Shown piece by piece: positions 1 through 9,678 of a stretch of 64,000 nt of DNA (positions within the stretch are counted from its first letter, which is position 1; every line of letters starts with the position of its first letter). The position numbers and the translations under genes are program-made. Source of the DNA: Candidatus Thiodiazotropha sp. LNASS1. Its GTDB lineage: Bacteria > Pseudomonadota > Gammaproteobacteria > Chromatiales > Chromatiaceae. The notes beneath the pieces are model-generated. The model was not told where the DNA came from, did no database searches, and saw only the letters and a program-made list of their open reading frames with translations. The stretch covers positions 310,001 through 374,000 of the forward strand of contig NZ_OZ156465.1 in assembly GCF_964212655.1 (NCBI RefSeq), in the 5' to 3' direction.

Positions 1-9
1 GAAGCTTAA

Positions 10-597
10 ATGAAGTATATATTAAAAATTATTGATACTACATACACTAAACGATTGGTCAGTGGGCTATCGGTTTTTTTGTTGAGTCTTTTATTCTCAG
101 CATGTAACAACAGTAATGATCAATTCTCACCAGGTACAAATGTCTCAATCGCGCCTACATCCTTTACCTGGACAGTAACCGAATTGCTCGATAATCAAGG
201 TCAATGCATCTTCTATCCTGACGATTATCAAGACAATGTCATGGTGGTTACTGTCAGTGATCCAAATGATAGACCGATTGGTGAGATGAAGTTGGAGCTA
301 TATCTCTCACCTTCCAACTCCACATCCAATCCAATACTCAGTAACCAACATGTGTTTTATCTCTATGATGACCTCAATGGCAATGGTGTTGTGGATCACC
401 CGGAAGAGTTGGTGAGCGGTTCCGGCGATCCAATACTCTATGAAACGGAAACCGAGAAATATCATGGAACCAAGGCAATCATCGTAAGAACGAATACATC
501 CTGTGGCGGTTACCGTGCAACACTTCATGCTTATGCCGGAGATGGCTATGGCGCTATGGAGATCAATACTCAAACCGAAGATGATGGTGAAGACTAA
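10..597 (+). CDS. Hypothetical lipoprotein
   Basis: A 195-residue protein of unknown function. Residues 15-32 form a hydrophobic signal segment ending in a lipobox-like LFSAC, so it is probably lipid-anchored after signal peptidase II cleavage at Cys32. The mature part has no family I recognise. It contains the acidic stretch DLNGNGVVDHPEE, which looks like a calcium-binding dockerin/EF-type loop (D-x-N-x-N-x-V-x-D). The gene begins 9 bases into the window, so its promoter is not visible. The start codon is the ATG at 10, placed by the signal peptide. It sits 26 bases upstream of the DUF192 gene on the same strand and may be co-transcribed with it. Confidence 0.6.
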   Translation: MKYILKIIDTTYTKRLVSGLSVFLLSLLFSACNNSNDQFSPGTNVSIAPTSFTWTVTELLDNQGQCIFYPDDYQDNVMVVTVSDPNDRPIGEMKLELYLSPSNSTSNPILSNQHVFYLYDDLNGNGVVDHPEELVSGSGDPILYETETEKYHGTKAIIVRTNTSCGGYRATLHAYAGDGYGAMEINTQTEDDGED

Positions 598-623
598 CAG
601 GTGACTGAGCAAGAGTAGGAAAC

Positions 624-983
624 ATGAAACGTATCAGGCTCAAAAAACATGCTACTGAAGACGATCCTGCCAAAGGGTCTCCTGCACTCGAAGCATGGGT
701 GGCGGATAGCTATTTGACTCGCCTGCGAGGTCTATTAGGAAAAAAGCGGCTTGACGATTCTGATGGTTTATTGCTTGAGCGCTGCGCATCAGTACATACA
801 TTTTGGATGCGTTATCCACTGGATCTGGTCTTTATGGACAAGAAGGGTAAGGTGGTGAAGTGTCAGGAGGGTGTCAAGCCCTTTCGTACTGCATCGGCAC
901 GTGGAGCCTACTACACACTGGAACTGAACCAGGGAGTGATCAGTAAACAGGGTATTTCCGAGAGTGATCATTTTTATTGGTAA
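624..983 (+). CDS. DUF192 family protein
   Basis: A 119-residue protein of the DUF192 family. The family pattern is clear: LTRLRGLLG near residues 31-39, then the core CASVHTFWMRYPLDLVFMD, then VVKCQEGVKPFR and a GAYYTLEL close to the C-terminus. DUF192 proteins are small beta-rich proteins of unknown biochemical role, often secreted or membrane-anchored. This copy has no signal peptide, so it probably stays in the cytoplasm unless the start is further upstream. DUF192 genes are often found beside Tad-type pilus genes, which fits the TadD-like and TadE-like genes that follow. Its stop lies 26 bases before the GTG start of the next gene. Confidence 0.85.
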   Translation: MKRIRLKKHATEDDPAKGSPALEAWVADSYLTRLRGLLGKKRLDDSDGLLLERCASVHTFWMRYPLDLVFMDKKGKVVKCQEGVKPFRTASARGAYYTLELNQGVISKQGISESDHFYW

Positions 984-1008
984 TCAGCGACTGTTTAAGA
1001 GGGCCATT

Positions 1009-1494
1009 GTGTTAAACAAAGCAGTGATTCAAATTCTATGTGCATTAGTGTTTATTACACTTGCAGCATGCAACGGAACTGCTCCCAAGCGGAAGGCATT
1101 TACAAATCTTGAGATTGCCGACAGTGCCTATGAGCAGGGCAGGTGGGTTGAAGCGGAGCAACACTATCATGCAATTACTGAGATTGCCCCCAATGATTTC
1201 TATGCCTGGTTCAGACTTGGAAACTCACGGCTCCATCAGGCCAATATCGAGGCCGCGATTCATGCCTATGAATCATCACTACAGCGTGACCCGAGGCAAC
1301 CGAAACCACATCACAATCTGGCGGAAGCCTATTTGATGAAAGCGCATCAGTCGTTACAGAGGGCACAGAGCTTGGCTGAGGAATCAAGTTATGAACGGCT
1401 GGCGATAGAGTCCAAGCTCAAAAAACTGCGGGAAATCATCTACAAACCGATCAGTGATATTCCTTCGCCGGCAAAAGGGTTGATCCGTTACTAA
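1009..1494 (+). CDS. TPR lipoprotein, TadD-like
   Basis: A 161-residue lipoprotein with tetratricopeptide repeats. I chose the GTG at 1009 because AAGAGG lies upstream at 997-1002 and the following residues make a short signal peptide ending in the lipobox TLAAC. An ATG at 964 in the same frame would overlap the DUF192 gene and spoil the signal peptide. The mature region has two recognisable TPR helices pairs (AYEQGRWVEAEQHYHAI and FRLGNSRLHQANIEAAIHAY) followed by a third partial one. This architecture matches TadD, the pilotin-like lipoprotein of Tad (Flp) pilus systems. The next gene starts with a TadE-type segment, so a Tad connection is reasonable, though no TadA/B/C/G is in the window. 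Confidence 0.75.
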   Translation: MLNKAVIQILCALVFITLAACNGTAPKRKAFTNLEIADSAYEQGRWVEAEQHYHAITEIAPNDFYAWFRLGNSRLHQANIEAAIHAYESSLQRDPRQPKPHHNLAEAYLMKAHQSLQRAQSLAEESSYERLAIESKLKKLREIIYKPISDIPSPAKGLIRY

Positions 1495-1539
1495 TAACAA
1501 AACAACACAAAGTTGTAGTAGTTCATTTAGGAGAGCAGG

Positions 1540-4500
1540 ATGCAGATCAAAGGGATGTTAAGCCGTTTGTTCAAAGGACAACGTGGCGCCGCCATGACGG
1601 AGTTGCTGGTGTCGCTGCCGGCACTGCTGCTGATGGGACTGGGTGGACTGCAAAGCGCACTGCTCTTCGACGCCAAGACCACTATTAACTACGCCACATT
1701 CGAAGCGGCGCGCAAGGGTGCGGTCAACCATGCCCAGAGCGACGCCATGCGCCGGGAACTGGGCCTGCGCCTGGCGCCCCTGTTCGGTGGCGACGGCAGC
1801 GCCGAGAAAGCGCTGTCGGCGATCACCCGCGCCAGCCTGGATGTGCAGGACAGCCGCTTCACCGAGATCGAGATCATCAACCCCACCATCGAGGCCTTCG
1901 ACGAGTACGGCCGCGAGATCGTCGATCCGCGCACAGGCGACGTCCACTTCGGTATCCCCAACAGCCACCTGCGCTGGCGCGAGCGTGATGTGGGGCGCAG
2001 CGGCGTCAATATCCAGGACGCCAACCTGCTGAAGGTCAAGGTCACCTACGGCTATCAACTCAAGGTGCCGCTGATGGATCGGGTGATCCCGGCGGTGATG
2101 CGCCTGGTCGATCCTGAGCACATCCACTACTACAACGCCCGCCGTCTACCGATCACCTCGGTGGCGACGGTCCGCATGCAGTCGGACGCCTGGCGGGACG
2201 ACAACAATGTCCACATGATACCGCCGGGGGGTGGCGGTACGCCGCCATCGACCGAGGACGATCCGCAGAACGGCGGCGCCACCCCGGATGATGACGAGGG
2301 GCAGGGCGGTGATGACAACGATACGGATACGCCGACCGATGGAGACGATCAAGCTACCGGAGGGGGTGATAGCGGCACGGGCGATAGCGGCAATGGTAAC
2401 AACAGCGATGGCGACGACCTGCCATCCATCAGCGATGGTGATGACCAAGGCCTCCCGCCATGCGATCCGAACGATGCTCCTGGATTAACAGACAGCCCCA
2501 CCGCTCAGAATGCCGGCATTGCCAGCAGCCACACCGGCAACCCGATCCATGTGGTCACCGGCAACAAATACCAGCAGGAAGTCGACATATCACCGCTGCC
2601 CGGCACCCTGGGCCTGCTGTTCAAGCGTCACTACAACAGCCACAGCGACTATAGCGGTCCCCTGGGCCACGGCTGGAGCCACAGCTACGACCTGAGTCTC
2701 AAACCAGACGGCGACGGCTACCGCCTGCGCCAGAGCGACGGCCGGGTGATCCACTTTCAACCCAGCGACATCCTCGACCAATTTGTCGCCCCCCGCATCA
2801 GCGACGGCTGGCTGCGGATCAACCAAGCCCAGCTCACCTGGCACTGGCGCGACGGGCGGCAACTCCAGTTCAGCCCCCAAGGCCAACTCCAGCGCATCGT
2901 CCTGGCCACCGGCCAGACCCTGAACCTTTTCTACGACCCCCAGGGAAAACTGTTCCTGGTGCGCGATCCCCAAGGGCGGGAGCTGAGTCTCGATCACTAC
3001 CCCAACGGGCGCCTCAAGGCCCTCTACGACCCCAGCGGAAAAGAAACCCGCTACCGCTACGACGACGTCGGCAATCTACAACAGGTCACCCGCCACGATG
3101 GCACCACCCGGATCTACCACTACACCGATCCCCACGACCGCCACAACCTCACCGGCATCACCGACGAGCGGGGCATCCGTTATGCCAGCTGGGCATATGA
3201 CGACAAGGACCGGGCAGTCCTCTCCACCCATGTCGACCAGGTAGGCCAGGTCAGCCTCGACTTCAGCACCCCCGGCGAGACCCAAGTCACCGACAGCCAG
3301 GGCAAGGTCAGCACCTACACCACCGAGATCAGAAACGGCGTGGCCCTGGTCACCGCGATCCAGGGTCCCGGCTGCGCCAGCTGCGGCCGGGGGGATGTCA
3401 GCTACCGCTACAACGAGCAGCTGCAGCTGATCGAGCTCGCCACCAAGGATGGCATCACCAAGCATTATGAATACGACGAACAGGGAAGAACCACCCTCGT
3501 CACCCGTAAAGCGGGCGGGCAGCCCCCACAAACCCTGGCCCGTTACGAATATGCCAATGTAATAGACTTAAAACCCAGCGCGGTGATCCGTCCCAGCATC
3601 AATCCCCAGGGCGAACACCGTCTGACGAATCGCTACAACCCCCAAGGCCTGCCCATCGAGATTACCGAGAGTGGATACCGTCCAGAAACGGATGGCCGTT
3701 TTACTCCCATCCAACGCACCACCCGCCTCGACTACAACGAAAGCGGAAACCTTACTGTCATCGACGGCCCACGCGAGGATGTGGAAGACCACATAAACCT
3801 CAGCTACGACAACCAGCAACGCCTGAGTCAACTCAAGACCCCCGACGGACGCACCCTGCGGGTCACCCAGTACGATGCCTATGGCCGTCCCCAACAGGTT
3901 CAAAGCAGCGGCCAGGCCAAACTGACCCTTGAATACAACAGCCGGGGCAAGGTCACCCAGGTGACCCAGGGCCAACAGACGGTTAAATATGGCTACGACG
4001 CCATTGGCAACCTCACCGCCATCACTGATCCCGATGGTAAACAGATAAGACTCAACTACGATGAGGCCGGCCGGGCCACCGGTATGGAAGACAGTACCGG
4101 CAATCGCATCGAACAGGAACTCGACAACGAGGGGCGCCTTACCCAACGTAGCCTCAAGGATGCCCAAGGTCAGCTCCTGGCCACCGTGAGTTATCTCTAT
4201 GATGCCCAAGGCCGGCTCAGTGTCAGTGAGTCACCCCATGGAAAGACCCACTACCGCTACAATGAAACAGGCCGTCTCACCGAAGTCGAGGATCCCCAGG
4301 GTTATGCCACCGAACTGGACTACAACGGCCTCGGCCAACTGCTGGCCGTCACCCAGCCGGGTAACCGGGTTACCCAGCTCCACTATGACGAGAATGGCAA
4401 GGCCATCGGCCTGACCGATCCCCGCCAAAATACAACCCAGACCATCAAGGATGACTTCGGCAACCTTATTCAGCAAAGTCACCCCGACACCGGTGAGGTC

Positions 4501-7500
4501 CGCTATGTCTACGACAACGCAGGCAACCGCATCCAAAAGATCGATGCCCAAGGCCTCACCACAGGCTATCGCTACGATGCCGCCAATCGCCTGATCGAGG
4601 AGATCACGCCGAGTGGCACCACCAGCCTGGATTACGATCCCAACAGCGGCCGCCTGGCCCAGCTCACCGATGCAATCAGCCACGAGGGATTTGCCTACGA
4701 CGACCAGGGAAGACTCATCCAGCACAGCCGTCACATCGATGGTCATCGCTTCATCACCGGTTATGCCTACAACACTCAAGGCAGGCTCAGTAGAAAACAA
4801 CTGCCCGACGGACAGATCCTGACCTACCACTACTACACGGAAGGGCTACAAAAGGGCCAACTCCGCGCCATCACCCGGGACAGTCTGCTTGGGATAAAGC
4901 AAGATCCGCTGGTCGGCGAGATCGACCAGGATGCAAGCGATGACGAAACGGGCATGACCTTCGGTAACGGCCTGCGAGTAACCCGACACCACGACAAGCT
5001 GGGCCGGGTCACCGCCATCGACCACAGCCGTCAGCTCAAGCTGCAGTACCAATATGACGGGCAGGGCCGAATCACCGGTATCGACTATGACGGTATGCTG
5101 CAAAGCTACGACTACGATCTATTCGGTCGACTCACCCAGGCCAAGACAAATTTGGGCAGCTACCGATATGACTACGACAGCCTGGGTAACCGCACCTACA
5201 AGGAACACACCGACCAAGACGGCAACATCACCACCCAGGAAAACCGTTATCCCAACCCAGGTGAGGGCAACCGGCTGCTGAGCCAGGAAAACGGAGAAAG
5301 CCAAGCCTACCGCTACAACGCCTCAGGCAGCCCCAAACAGATCGGTGAGCGCCACTATGAATACGACGTCCATCAGCGGCCAATCCGACTCTATCGGGTC
5401 GATCCCGATGATCCGGAAAACAAGACCCTAGTCGCCGAATACGCCTACAACCGCTTCGGAGAGCGGATCAAGAAAGTCGTTTATACAAACTCGAAGCGAC
5501 CCAAAGTTACCTACTACCTATACGATTCTCATCAGCTGACTGCCGAGGCCGATGAAAGCGGCAAGGTCACCACGCAATATCTCTATCAGCAGCAACGGCC
5601 GATCCTGAAGCTGGAAGGTAAGACCGCCTATGCCATCCATACCGATCACCTGGGTGCGCCAAGGGCGGTTACCGACGAAGATCAGCAGATCGTCTGGTTG
5701 GCAGACTACAGTCCATTTGGATTGATCCGGATCGAACAACAAGCGATTACACTCAATCTTAGACTGCCGGGGCAGTATGAAGATCAGGAGAGTGGAACCT
5801 ATTACAACTACCAGCGAGACTACGACCCCAATACAGGGCGTTACCTGACCAGTGACCCAATAGGGTTAAAGGGTGGGTTGAATACCTATGCCTATGTAGG
5901 GGGTAACCCTCTCAACACCATTGACCCACTAGGACTCTACTGGGAGATAGTCAACGGTATTCCGCAATGGGTACCGGATGGTCCAGACGGCTCAATGGAA
6001 CCAGTCAACATATTTGATCTCTATCCCATACCCGGAACCTCGGAGATCGATGCCGGCGAACTGACTGACTATCTATCAACCCTCGAAAGAGAGGAGTATG
6101 GGGATAGGTTAATCGATGATTTTGCCTCCACCGGTGCGCCTGATATCTGTATCAGGGACGTTAACGTACCGGAAGAGTTCCAGTTTGGACTCGGTAATCT
6201 CAGAGGTGGCACAGGACTTCCTGGCATCATCTATGGCGACACCATTGACGGAGTTCTTGCTCAATACACCGATCAGCCTTTCAACATGGGCAGCATTCAT
6301 GGTTGGGTAAGAAATGGCAATCAACTGCAACTCCACTATCCGGGCCTGAGTGACACCCAGGTCGATGTGGTAGGTATAGCGATCGGACATCTCCCCGCTT
6401 ATGGCGGCGAGCGTATGCATATCGCCATTCCGGCGGGCGCCAGCGATGAGCAGATTGCGGAAGAGCTCATGATGTCTCTGGGCAGCCTGGTTACGCACGA
6501 AGATGTGGTCGCCTTCCTCGCCAACCTACCGCAGGAGCGTAACGAGCCACTGTTGGTGGACATCTATGAGCTCTACCAGGAGATTCTGGCACGCTATCAG
6601 ACCCGGCTGCACAGTGACGAGCGGGTATGGCACGCAGAAATCGATGCCAACCGTAATCAAGAGGCGCTCAACGCACATATACAGGAGCATGGTGAGACTC
6701 TTGATTGCAGTGGCCGAGTCCAGACAACAGATGCAGCAGTATGTCAACGTCGGGATATACTCGAACGTGAAGCCGAAGAGGCAATGGAACGTTACATCGA
6801 GGCTCTACAAACGGTCAATAATGAGATGATCGACAACGGCTTGATGCCGTTGATGGATGAGCAGATGAGCAACCAGTCGCAAGCCCGTGAAATGTTTGCG
6901 GCTACGACTGTGGCGGCAGTGGGGATATTTGTACCGCTGACGCTTCAAGATGCGGCGATTGATGCAATGACAGCCGGTCTTGGGCGTATTCGCCGGGTGG
7001 GAGAAGCACTCGAGGATATGCTGAGATTGGTCAGGGGTGCTGGACGGGCAGCACTTGATCGGGTTAGGAATATCACGGATGATGCGGTTGATAGAGTCAG
7101 AGGTATGCGCGCAGATAGGCGCGAACAGCTCTTAGTAGACGGAAATGTACCAGGAGTACGAAACGAGGAATTTAATCGTTGGTTTGATGATCTAACACCG
7201 CGGCAATTAGATGAATTGTGGAGTGATGCCAGTATTAGGCGTGTTATTGAAAGACGTATTAGGGAGCCTAGGGGGCTTCATGAATGGTGTATGGCATGCA
7301 GAGCGCCAACATTCCGTAGGTGGGGTGTATCTATGGATGAAATAAAGCGTTTTAGAACACGTACTACTGAGCTAACATGGACGCATCCTGAAACTGGTGT
7401 AAGTGGTGGACATGGAGGAGATGGATCTGGTCTTTTTCATCTTGAATTGAAAGAGATTATTGATAATAGTTCAACTTTAGATGAATTTAATAGTGGTATT

Positions 7501-7563
7501 ATCAGGTTACGTGATCGGTGGCAGATAGACCCAAATCTATTGCCACCACTGATTGGGAGTTAG
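1540..7563 (+). CDS. TadE-type pseudopilin fused to RHS-repeat polymorphic toxin
   Basis: A 2007-residue protein. Residues 13-45 read as a class III/TadE-type prepilin segment: a basic leader ending GQRG, cleavage expected after Gly16, Glu21 at mature position +5, then an unbroken hydrophobic helix. Residues to about 225 continue as a TadE-like pilin domain. An Asp/Gly/Thr-rich linker (about 227-315) leads into the RHS shell: TGNPIHVVTGNKY opens it near residue 332, dozens of YD repeats follow, and the canonical core end (RYLTSDPIGL ... YAYVGGNPLN ... DPLGLYW) closes it near residue 1465. The last ~540 residues are the variable tip; the final ~150 carry HEWCMAC, GGHGGDGSG and LFHLELKEIID, similar to a recurrent toxin-tip family whose activity I cannot name. 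The DNA is GC-rich through the shell and visibly AT-richer after ~7080, as expected for an exchangeable tip. There is no PAAR or VgrG adaptor, so Tad-linked export is suggested. AGGAGAG precedes the start. Confidence 0.85.
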   Translation: MQIKGMLSRLFKGQRGAAMTELLVSLPALLLMGLGGLQSALLFDAKTTINYATFEAARKGAVNHAQSDAMRRELGLRLAPLFGGDGSAEKALSAITRASLDVQDSRFTEIEIINPTIEAFDEYGREIVDPRTGDVHFGIPNSHLRWRERDVGRSGVNIQDANLLKVKVTYGYQLKVPLMDRVIPAVMRLVDPEHIHYYNARRLPITSVATVRMQSDAWRDDNNVHMIPPGGGGTPPSTEDDPQNGGATPDDDEGQGGDDNDTDTPTDGDDQATGGGDSGTGDSGNGNNSDGDDLPSISDGDDQGLPPCDPNDAPGLTDSPTAQNAGIASSHTGNPIHVVTGNKYQQEVDISPLPGTLGLLFKRHYNSHSDYSGPLGHGWSHSYDLSLKPDGDGYRLRQSDGRVIHFQPSDILDQFVAPRISDGWLRINQAQLTWHWRDGRQLQFSPQGQLQRIVLATGQTLNLFYDPQGKLFLVRDPQGRELSLDHYPNGRLKALYDPSGKETRYRYDDVGNLQQVTRHDGTTRIYHYTDPHDRHNLTGITDERGIRYASWAYDDKDRAVLSTHVDQVGQVSLDFSTPGETQVTDSQGKVSTYTTEIRNGVALVTAIQGPGCASCGRGDVSYRYNEQLQLIELATKDGITKHYEYDEQGRTTLVTRKAGGQPPQTLARYEYANVIDLKPSAVIRPSINPQGEHRLTNRYNPQGLPIEITESGYRPETDGRFTPIQRTTRLDYNESGNLTVIDGPREDVEDHINLSYDNQQRLSQLKTPDGRTLRVTQYDAYGRPQQVQSSGQAKLTLEYNSRGKVTQVTQGQQTVKYGYDAIGNLTAITDPDGKQIRLNYDEAGRATGMEDSTGNRIEQELDNEGRLTQRSLKDAQGQLLATVSYLYDAQGRLSVSESPHGKTHYRYNETGRLTEVEDPQGYATELDYNGLGQLLAVTQPGNRVTQLHYDENGKAIGLTDPRQNTTQTIKDDFGNLIQQSHPDTGEVRYVYDNAGNRIQKIDAQGLTTGYRYDAANRLIEEITPSGTTSLDYDPNSGRLAQLTDAISHEGFAYDDQGRLIQHSRHIDGHRFITGYAYNTQGRLSRKQLPDGQILTYHYYTEGLQKGQLRAITRDSLLGIKQDPLVGEIDQDASDDETGMTFGNGLRVTRHHDKLGRVTAIDHSRQLKLQYQYDGQGRITGIDYDGMLQSYDYDLFGRLTQAKTNLGSYRYDYDSLGNRTYKEHTDQDGNITTQENRYPNPGEGNRLLSQENGESQAYRYNASGSPKQIGERHYEYDVHQRPIRLYRVDPDDPENKTLVAEYAYNRFGERIKKVVYTNSKRPKVTYYLYDSHQLTAEADESGKVTTQYLYQQQRPILKLEGKTAYAIHTDHLGAPRAVTDEDQQIVWLADYSPFGLIRIEQQAITLNLRLPGQYEDQESGTYYNYQRDYDPNTGRYLTSDPIGLKGGLNTYAYVGGNPLNTIDPLGLYWEIVNGIPQWVPDGPDGSMEPVNIFDLYPIPGTSEIDAGELTDYLSTLEREEYGDRLIDDFASTGAPDICIRDVNVPEEFQFGLGNLRGGTGLPGIIYGDTIDGVLAQYTDQPFNMGSIHGWVRNGNQLQLHYPGLSDTQVDVVGIAIGHLPAYGGERMHIAIPAGASDEQIAEELMMSLGSLVTHEDVVAFLANLPQERNEPLLVDIYELYQEILARYQTRLHSDERVWHAEIDANRNQEALNAHIQEHGETLDCSGRVQTTDAAVCQRRDILEREAEEAMERYIEALQTVNNEMIDNGLMPLMDEQMSNQSQAREMFAATTVAAVGIFVPLTLQDAAIDAMTAGLGRIRRVGEALEDMLRLVRGAGRAALDRVRNITDDAVDRVRGMRADRREQLLVDGNVPGVRNEEFNRWFDDLTPRQLDELWSDASIRRVIERRIREPRGLHEWCMACRAPTFRRWGVSMDEIKRFRTRTTELTWTHPETGVSGGHGGDGSGLFHLELKEIIDNSSTLDEFNSGIIRLRDRWQIDPNLLPPLIGS

Positions 7564-7572
7564 TGAGAATTA

Positions 7573-8226
7573 ATGATGAGTAGTTTGCTAGAAGAATGGC
7601 GGGATTTTTGTGAGGGCCGAGAAGACTTTGATGTAAGCCACTTTTATACCTTGTTTCATGCGGACCCGTCAGTATTGTCTAAAGACCAATTAAAAGAGAT
7701 ATTTTTTTATTTCCCGAATTCTGAAGAATTACTTAGCCGAATGGCAAATATATTGGAAGTGAAGTTTTTAACAAAAGGGGGAAGTGGTTCAAGATCACCT
7801 GATGTCGAGACTAACGACAAACTGATCTCATTGGCAGTAGACGATCTTATGCAAAAAAGAGTTATTTGCGATAAGCAAGGTAATGCTGAGCTATGTGCTA
7901 TTATCGATAGAGCAAAGCCAATCTATATTGATGATGTTAATAAAGTACATGAGCTACTACAGGCTGATGGACCAAATATTTGGCTGAATGAAATAGTTGG
8001 TGATTATATTGAAAGTAATGTACCAACAGATAAAAAAGTGATTGCCCTCTTTGAGGCATTTTACGGATTAACCACAGACTATGACTTAGTGTGGTATGTA
8101 GGTATGCCATTGATAAATTGCGAAGATATTAGTTTAGTTAATTATTTTAATCTATGGAAGGCGGGTGGCGAATATGTTTTAACTGAAGATAACTTACTCG
8201 TAACACGATCTACTGAAACGAAGTAG
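7573..8226 (+). CDS. Candidate immunity protein for the RHS toxin
   Basis: A 217-residue acidic protein that begins 9 bases after the RHS stop codon. I recognise no family. There is no signal peptide or membrane segment, so it should be cytoplasmic. The position directly downstream of a polymorphic toxin tip, the same orientation and the similar AT-rich composition make it the expected cognate immunity protein, neutralising the C-terminal toxin of the upstream gene. Two adjacent ATG codons at 7573 and 7576 could both serve as starts; neither has a strong Shine-Dalgarno sequence, and translational coupling with the toxin is likely. Confidence 0.65.
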   Translation: MMSSLLEEWRDFCEGREDFDVSHFYTLFHADPSVLSKDQLKEIFFYFPNSEELLSRMANILEVKFLTKGGSGSRSPDVETNDKLISLAVDDLMQKRVICDKQGNAELCAIIDRAKPIYIDDVNKVHELLQADGPNIWLNEIVGDYIESNVPTDKKVIALFEAFYGLTTDYDLVWYVGMPLINCEDISLVNYFNLWKAGGEYVLTEDNLLVTRSTETK

Positions 8227-8280
8227 GTAAAAAAGACAAGTCTATAGTAATTGATTGGTAAAGGGGTAAAGTCTGAACCT

Positions 8281-8435
8281 ATAGTAAAATATCAAAAATA
8301 AAAGAAAAAAAATAAAACCAAATAAAACGCAAATAAAACCACAAATAACAAATAAAACGGACATCCATCCAAAATTTGCCAAAATTCATGAAATCTGGCA
8401 ATTTCTAACCACATCAGCTATCAAGGAGTGATACG
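8281..8435 (+). repeat. A-rich repeats and GGACATCC leader of RAYT copy 1
   Basis: Several imperfect copies of AAATAAAAC run from about 8315 to 8358 and end at GGACATCCATCC (8359-8370). The following stretch up to the ATG at 8436 contains AAGGAG at 8423-8428. The whole block from 8355 to 8435 recurs nearly unchanged before the broken transposase copy at 10821, with the same 77-base distance from GGACATCC to the start codon. It may be part of the mobile unit or a recognition site of the transposase. Confidence 0.7.
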
Positions 8436-9431
8436 ATGCCCAAGCCAAGGAAAGCCCTTGTTTTACTTGAAGAAACCCCCTATTACCATTGCGTCTCCCG
8501 CTGCGTGCGCCGGGCCTACCTCTGTGGTGTAGACTCACATACCGGCAAAAGCTATGAGCATCGGCGCCAATGGATCGTCGATCGCATGAAACAGCTGACA
8601 GATGTATTCGCCATCGACATCTGCGCCTATGCCGTGATGTCAAATCACTACCACGTCATACTCCATGTCGACACCCAATGTGCAGATGAATGGAGCGAGC
8701 AGGAGGTGATCGCACGGTGGGAGCGTCTCTTCTCGCTGCCTGTTATCGTTCAACGCTATCTTTCTCAGGATACTATTACCCGTGCTGAGCGCGAAACGGT
8801 TTCAGAATTGCTGACAAAATGGCGCAAGCGACTGCACGATATTAGCTGGTTCATGCGCTGTCTCAACGAACCGATTGCCCGTCAGGCCAACAAAGAGGAC
8901 GGTTGTAGCGGTCGCTACTGGGAGGGCCGATACAAATCCCAGGCCCTGCTGGATGAAAAGGCGTTGATGGCCTGTATGGCCTATGTGGATCTCAATCCAA
9001 TCAGGGCAGGACTGGCGCAGATACCGGAGCAATCCGAGTACACCTCCATTGCGGAGCGGACAGATCAACTAGTTCGTGATCAAGCATGCTCGGATAAAAA
9101 AGAAACACCTCAGGGTTTAGCGCCTTTTATCGGCCACCCTCGCCAAGACATGCCCAAGGGACTGCCGTTTCGGCTCAGTGACTATCTTGCACTTGTCGAT
9201 TGGACGGGGCGTGCCATCTTGGAAAACAAACGGAGCTACATACCTGACGACCAACCCCCTATACTTGAGCGTTTACAGATCGACCCCAATCACTGGCTCT
9301 ATATGACCCAACATTTCGAGAGCCGCTTCAAGGGGCTGGTCGGCATGAGTCACAGGCTCACCGCTGCATGCCGTAGATTGGAGTATCGGCGAACACCGAA
9401 TCTCGGGGCTGTTCGTCTGCTGCTCACTTAA
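8436..9431 (+). mobile_element. REP-associated tyrosine transposase (RAYT, IS200/IS605-related)
   Basis: A 331-residue transposase-like protein of the Y1_Tnp/REP-associated family. The N-terminus has the typical ETPYYHCVSRCVRRAYLCG, followed by an AYAVMSNHYHVILHV segment that carries the HUH metal-binding histidines. The probable catalytic tyrosine region lies around GRYWEGRYKSQALLDE, and ACMAYVDLNPIRAGLA is the family signature after it. RAYTs are single-copy relatives of IS200/IS605 TnpA that process REP palindromes and are usually domesticated. The Shine-Dalgarno AAGGAG lies 7 bases before ATG 8436. The gene separates two toxin/immunity cassettes, and a truncated sister copy sits at 10821. 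Confidence 0.9.
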
Positions 9432-9678
9432 AAACACTCGCTGAGTCATAACTAGCTGCATCAGTGCACGCTGAGGTGCAACTGTGTACGACTCCGTGTG
9501 TTTACTGTTTCTAATTAACTATTACTACAAATCATCAAACCGTTTATTCACAAAAAAAGGCCGTAAGACTTAAGTGTGGGAGACTAGATGTAGCAACCAT
9601 TTCAATCAGATGTGTTGGATGTGCAAATGGTTATATATTTAGGAGTGGGTGTCTGATTTAATGTGTTAATGTTTCTGA
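9432..9678. other. Intergenic, AT-rich, no gene found
   Basis: This stretch has no convincing reading frame. It holds two copies of TCTGATTTAATG at 9652-9663 and 9674-9685, 22 bases apart, the second overlapping the point where the open frame of the orphan toxin tip begins. That could mark a recombination scar where an RHS shell was lost. Confidence 0.4.

Noticed and set aside
1558-5742. Many long antisense frames across the RHS gene
   Set aside because: They are shadows of the GC-rich sense frame with its strong codon-position bias and encode no recognisable domain.
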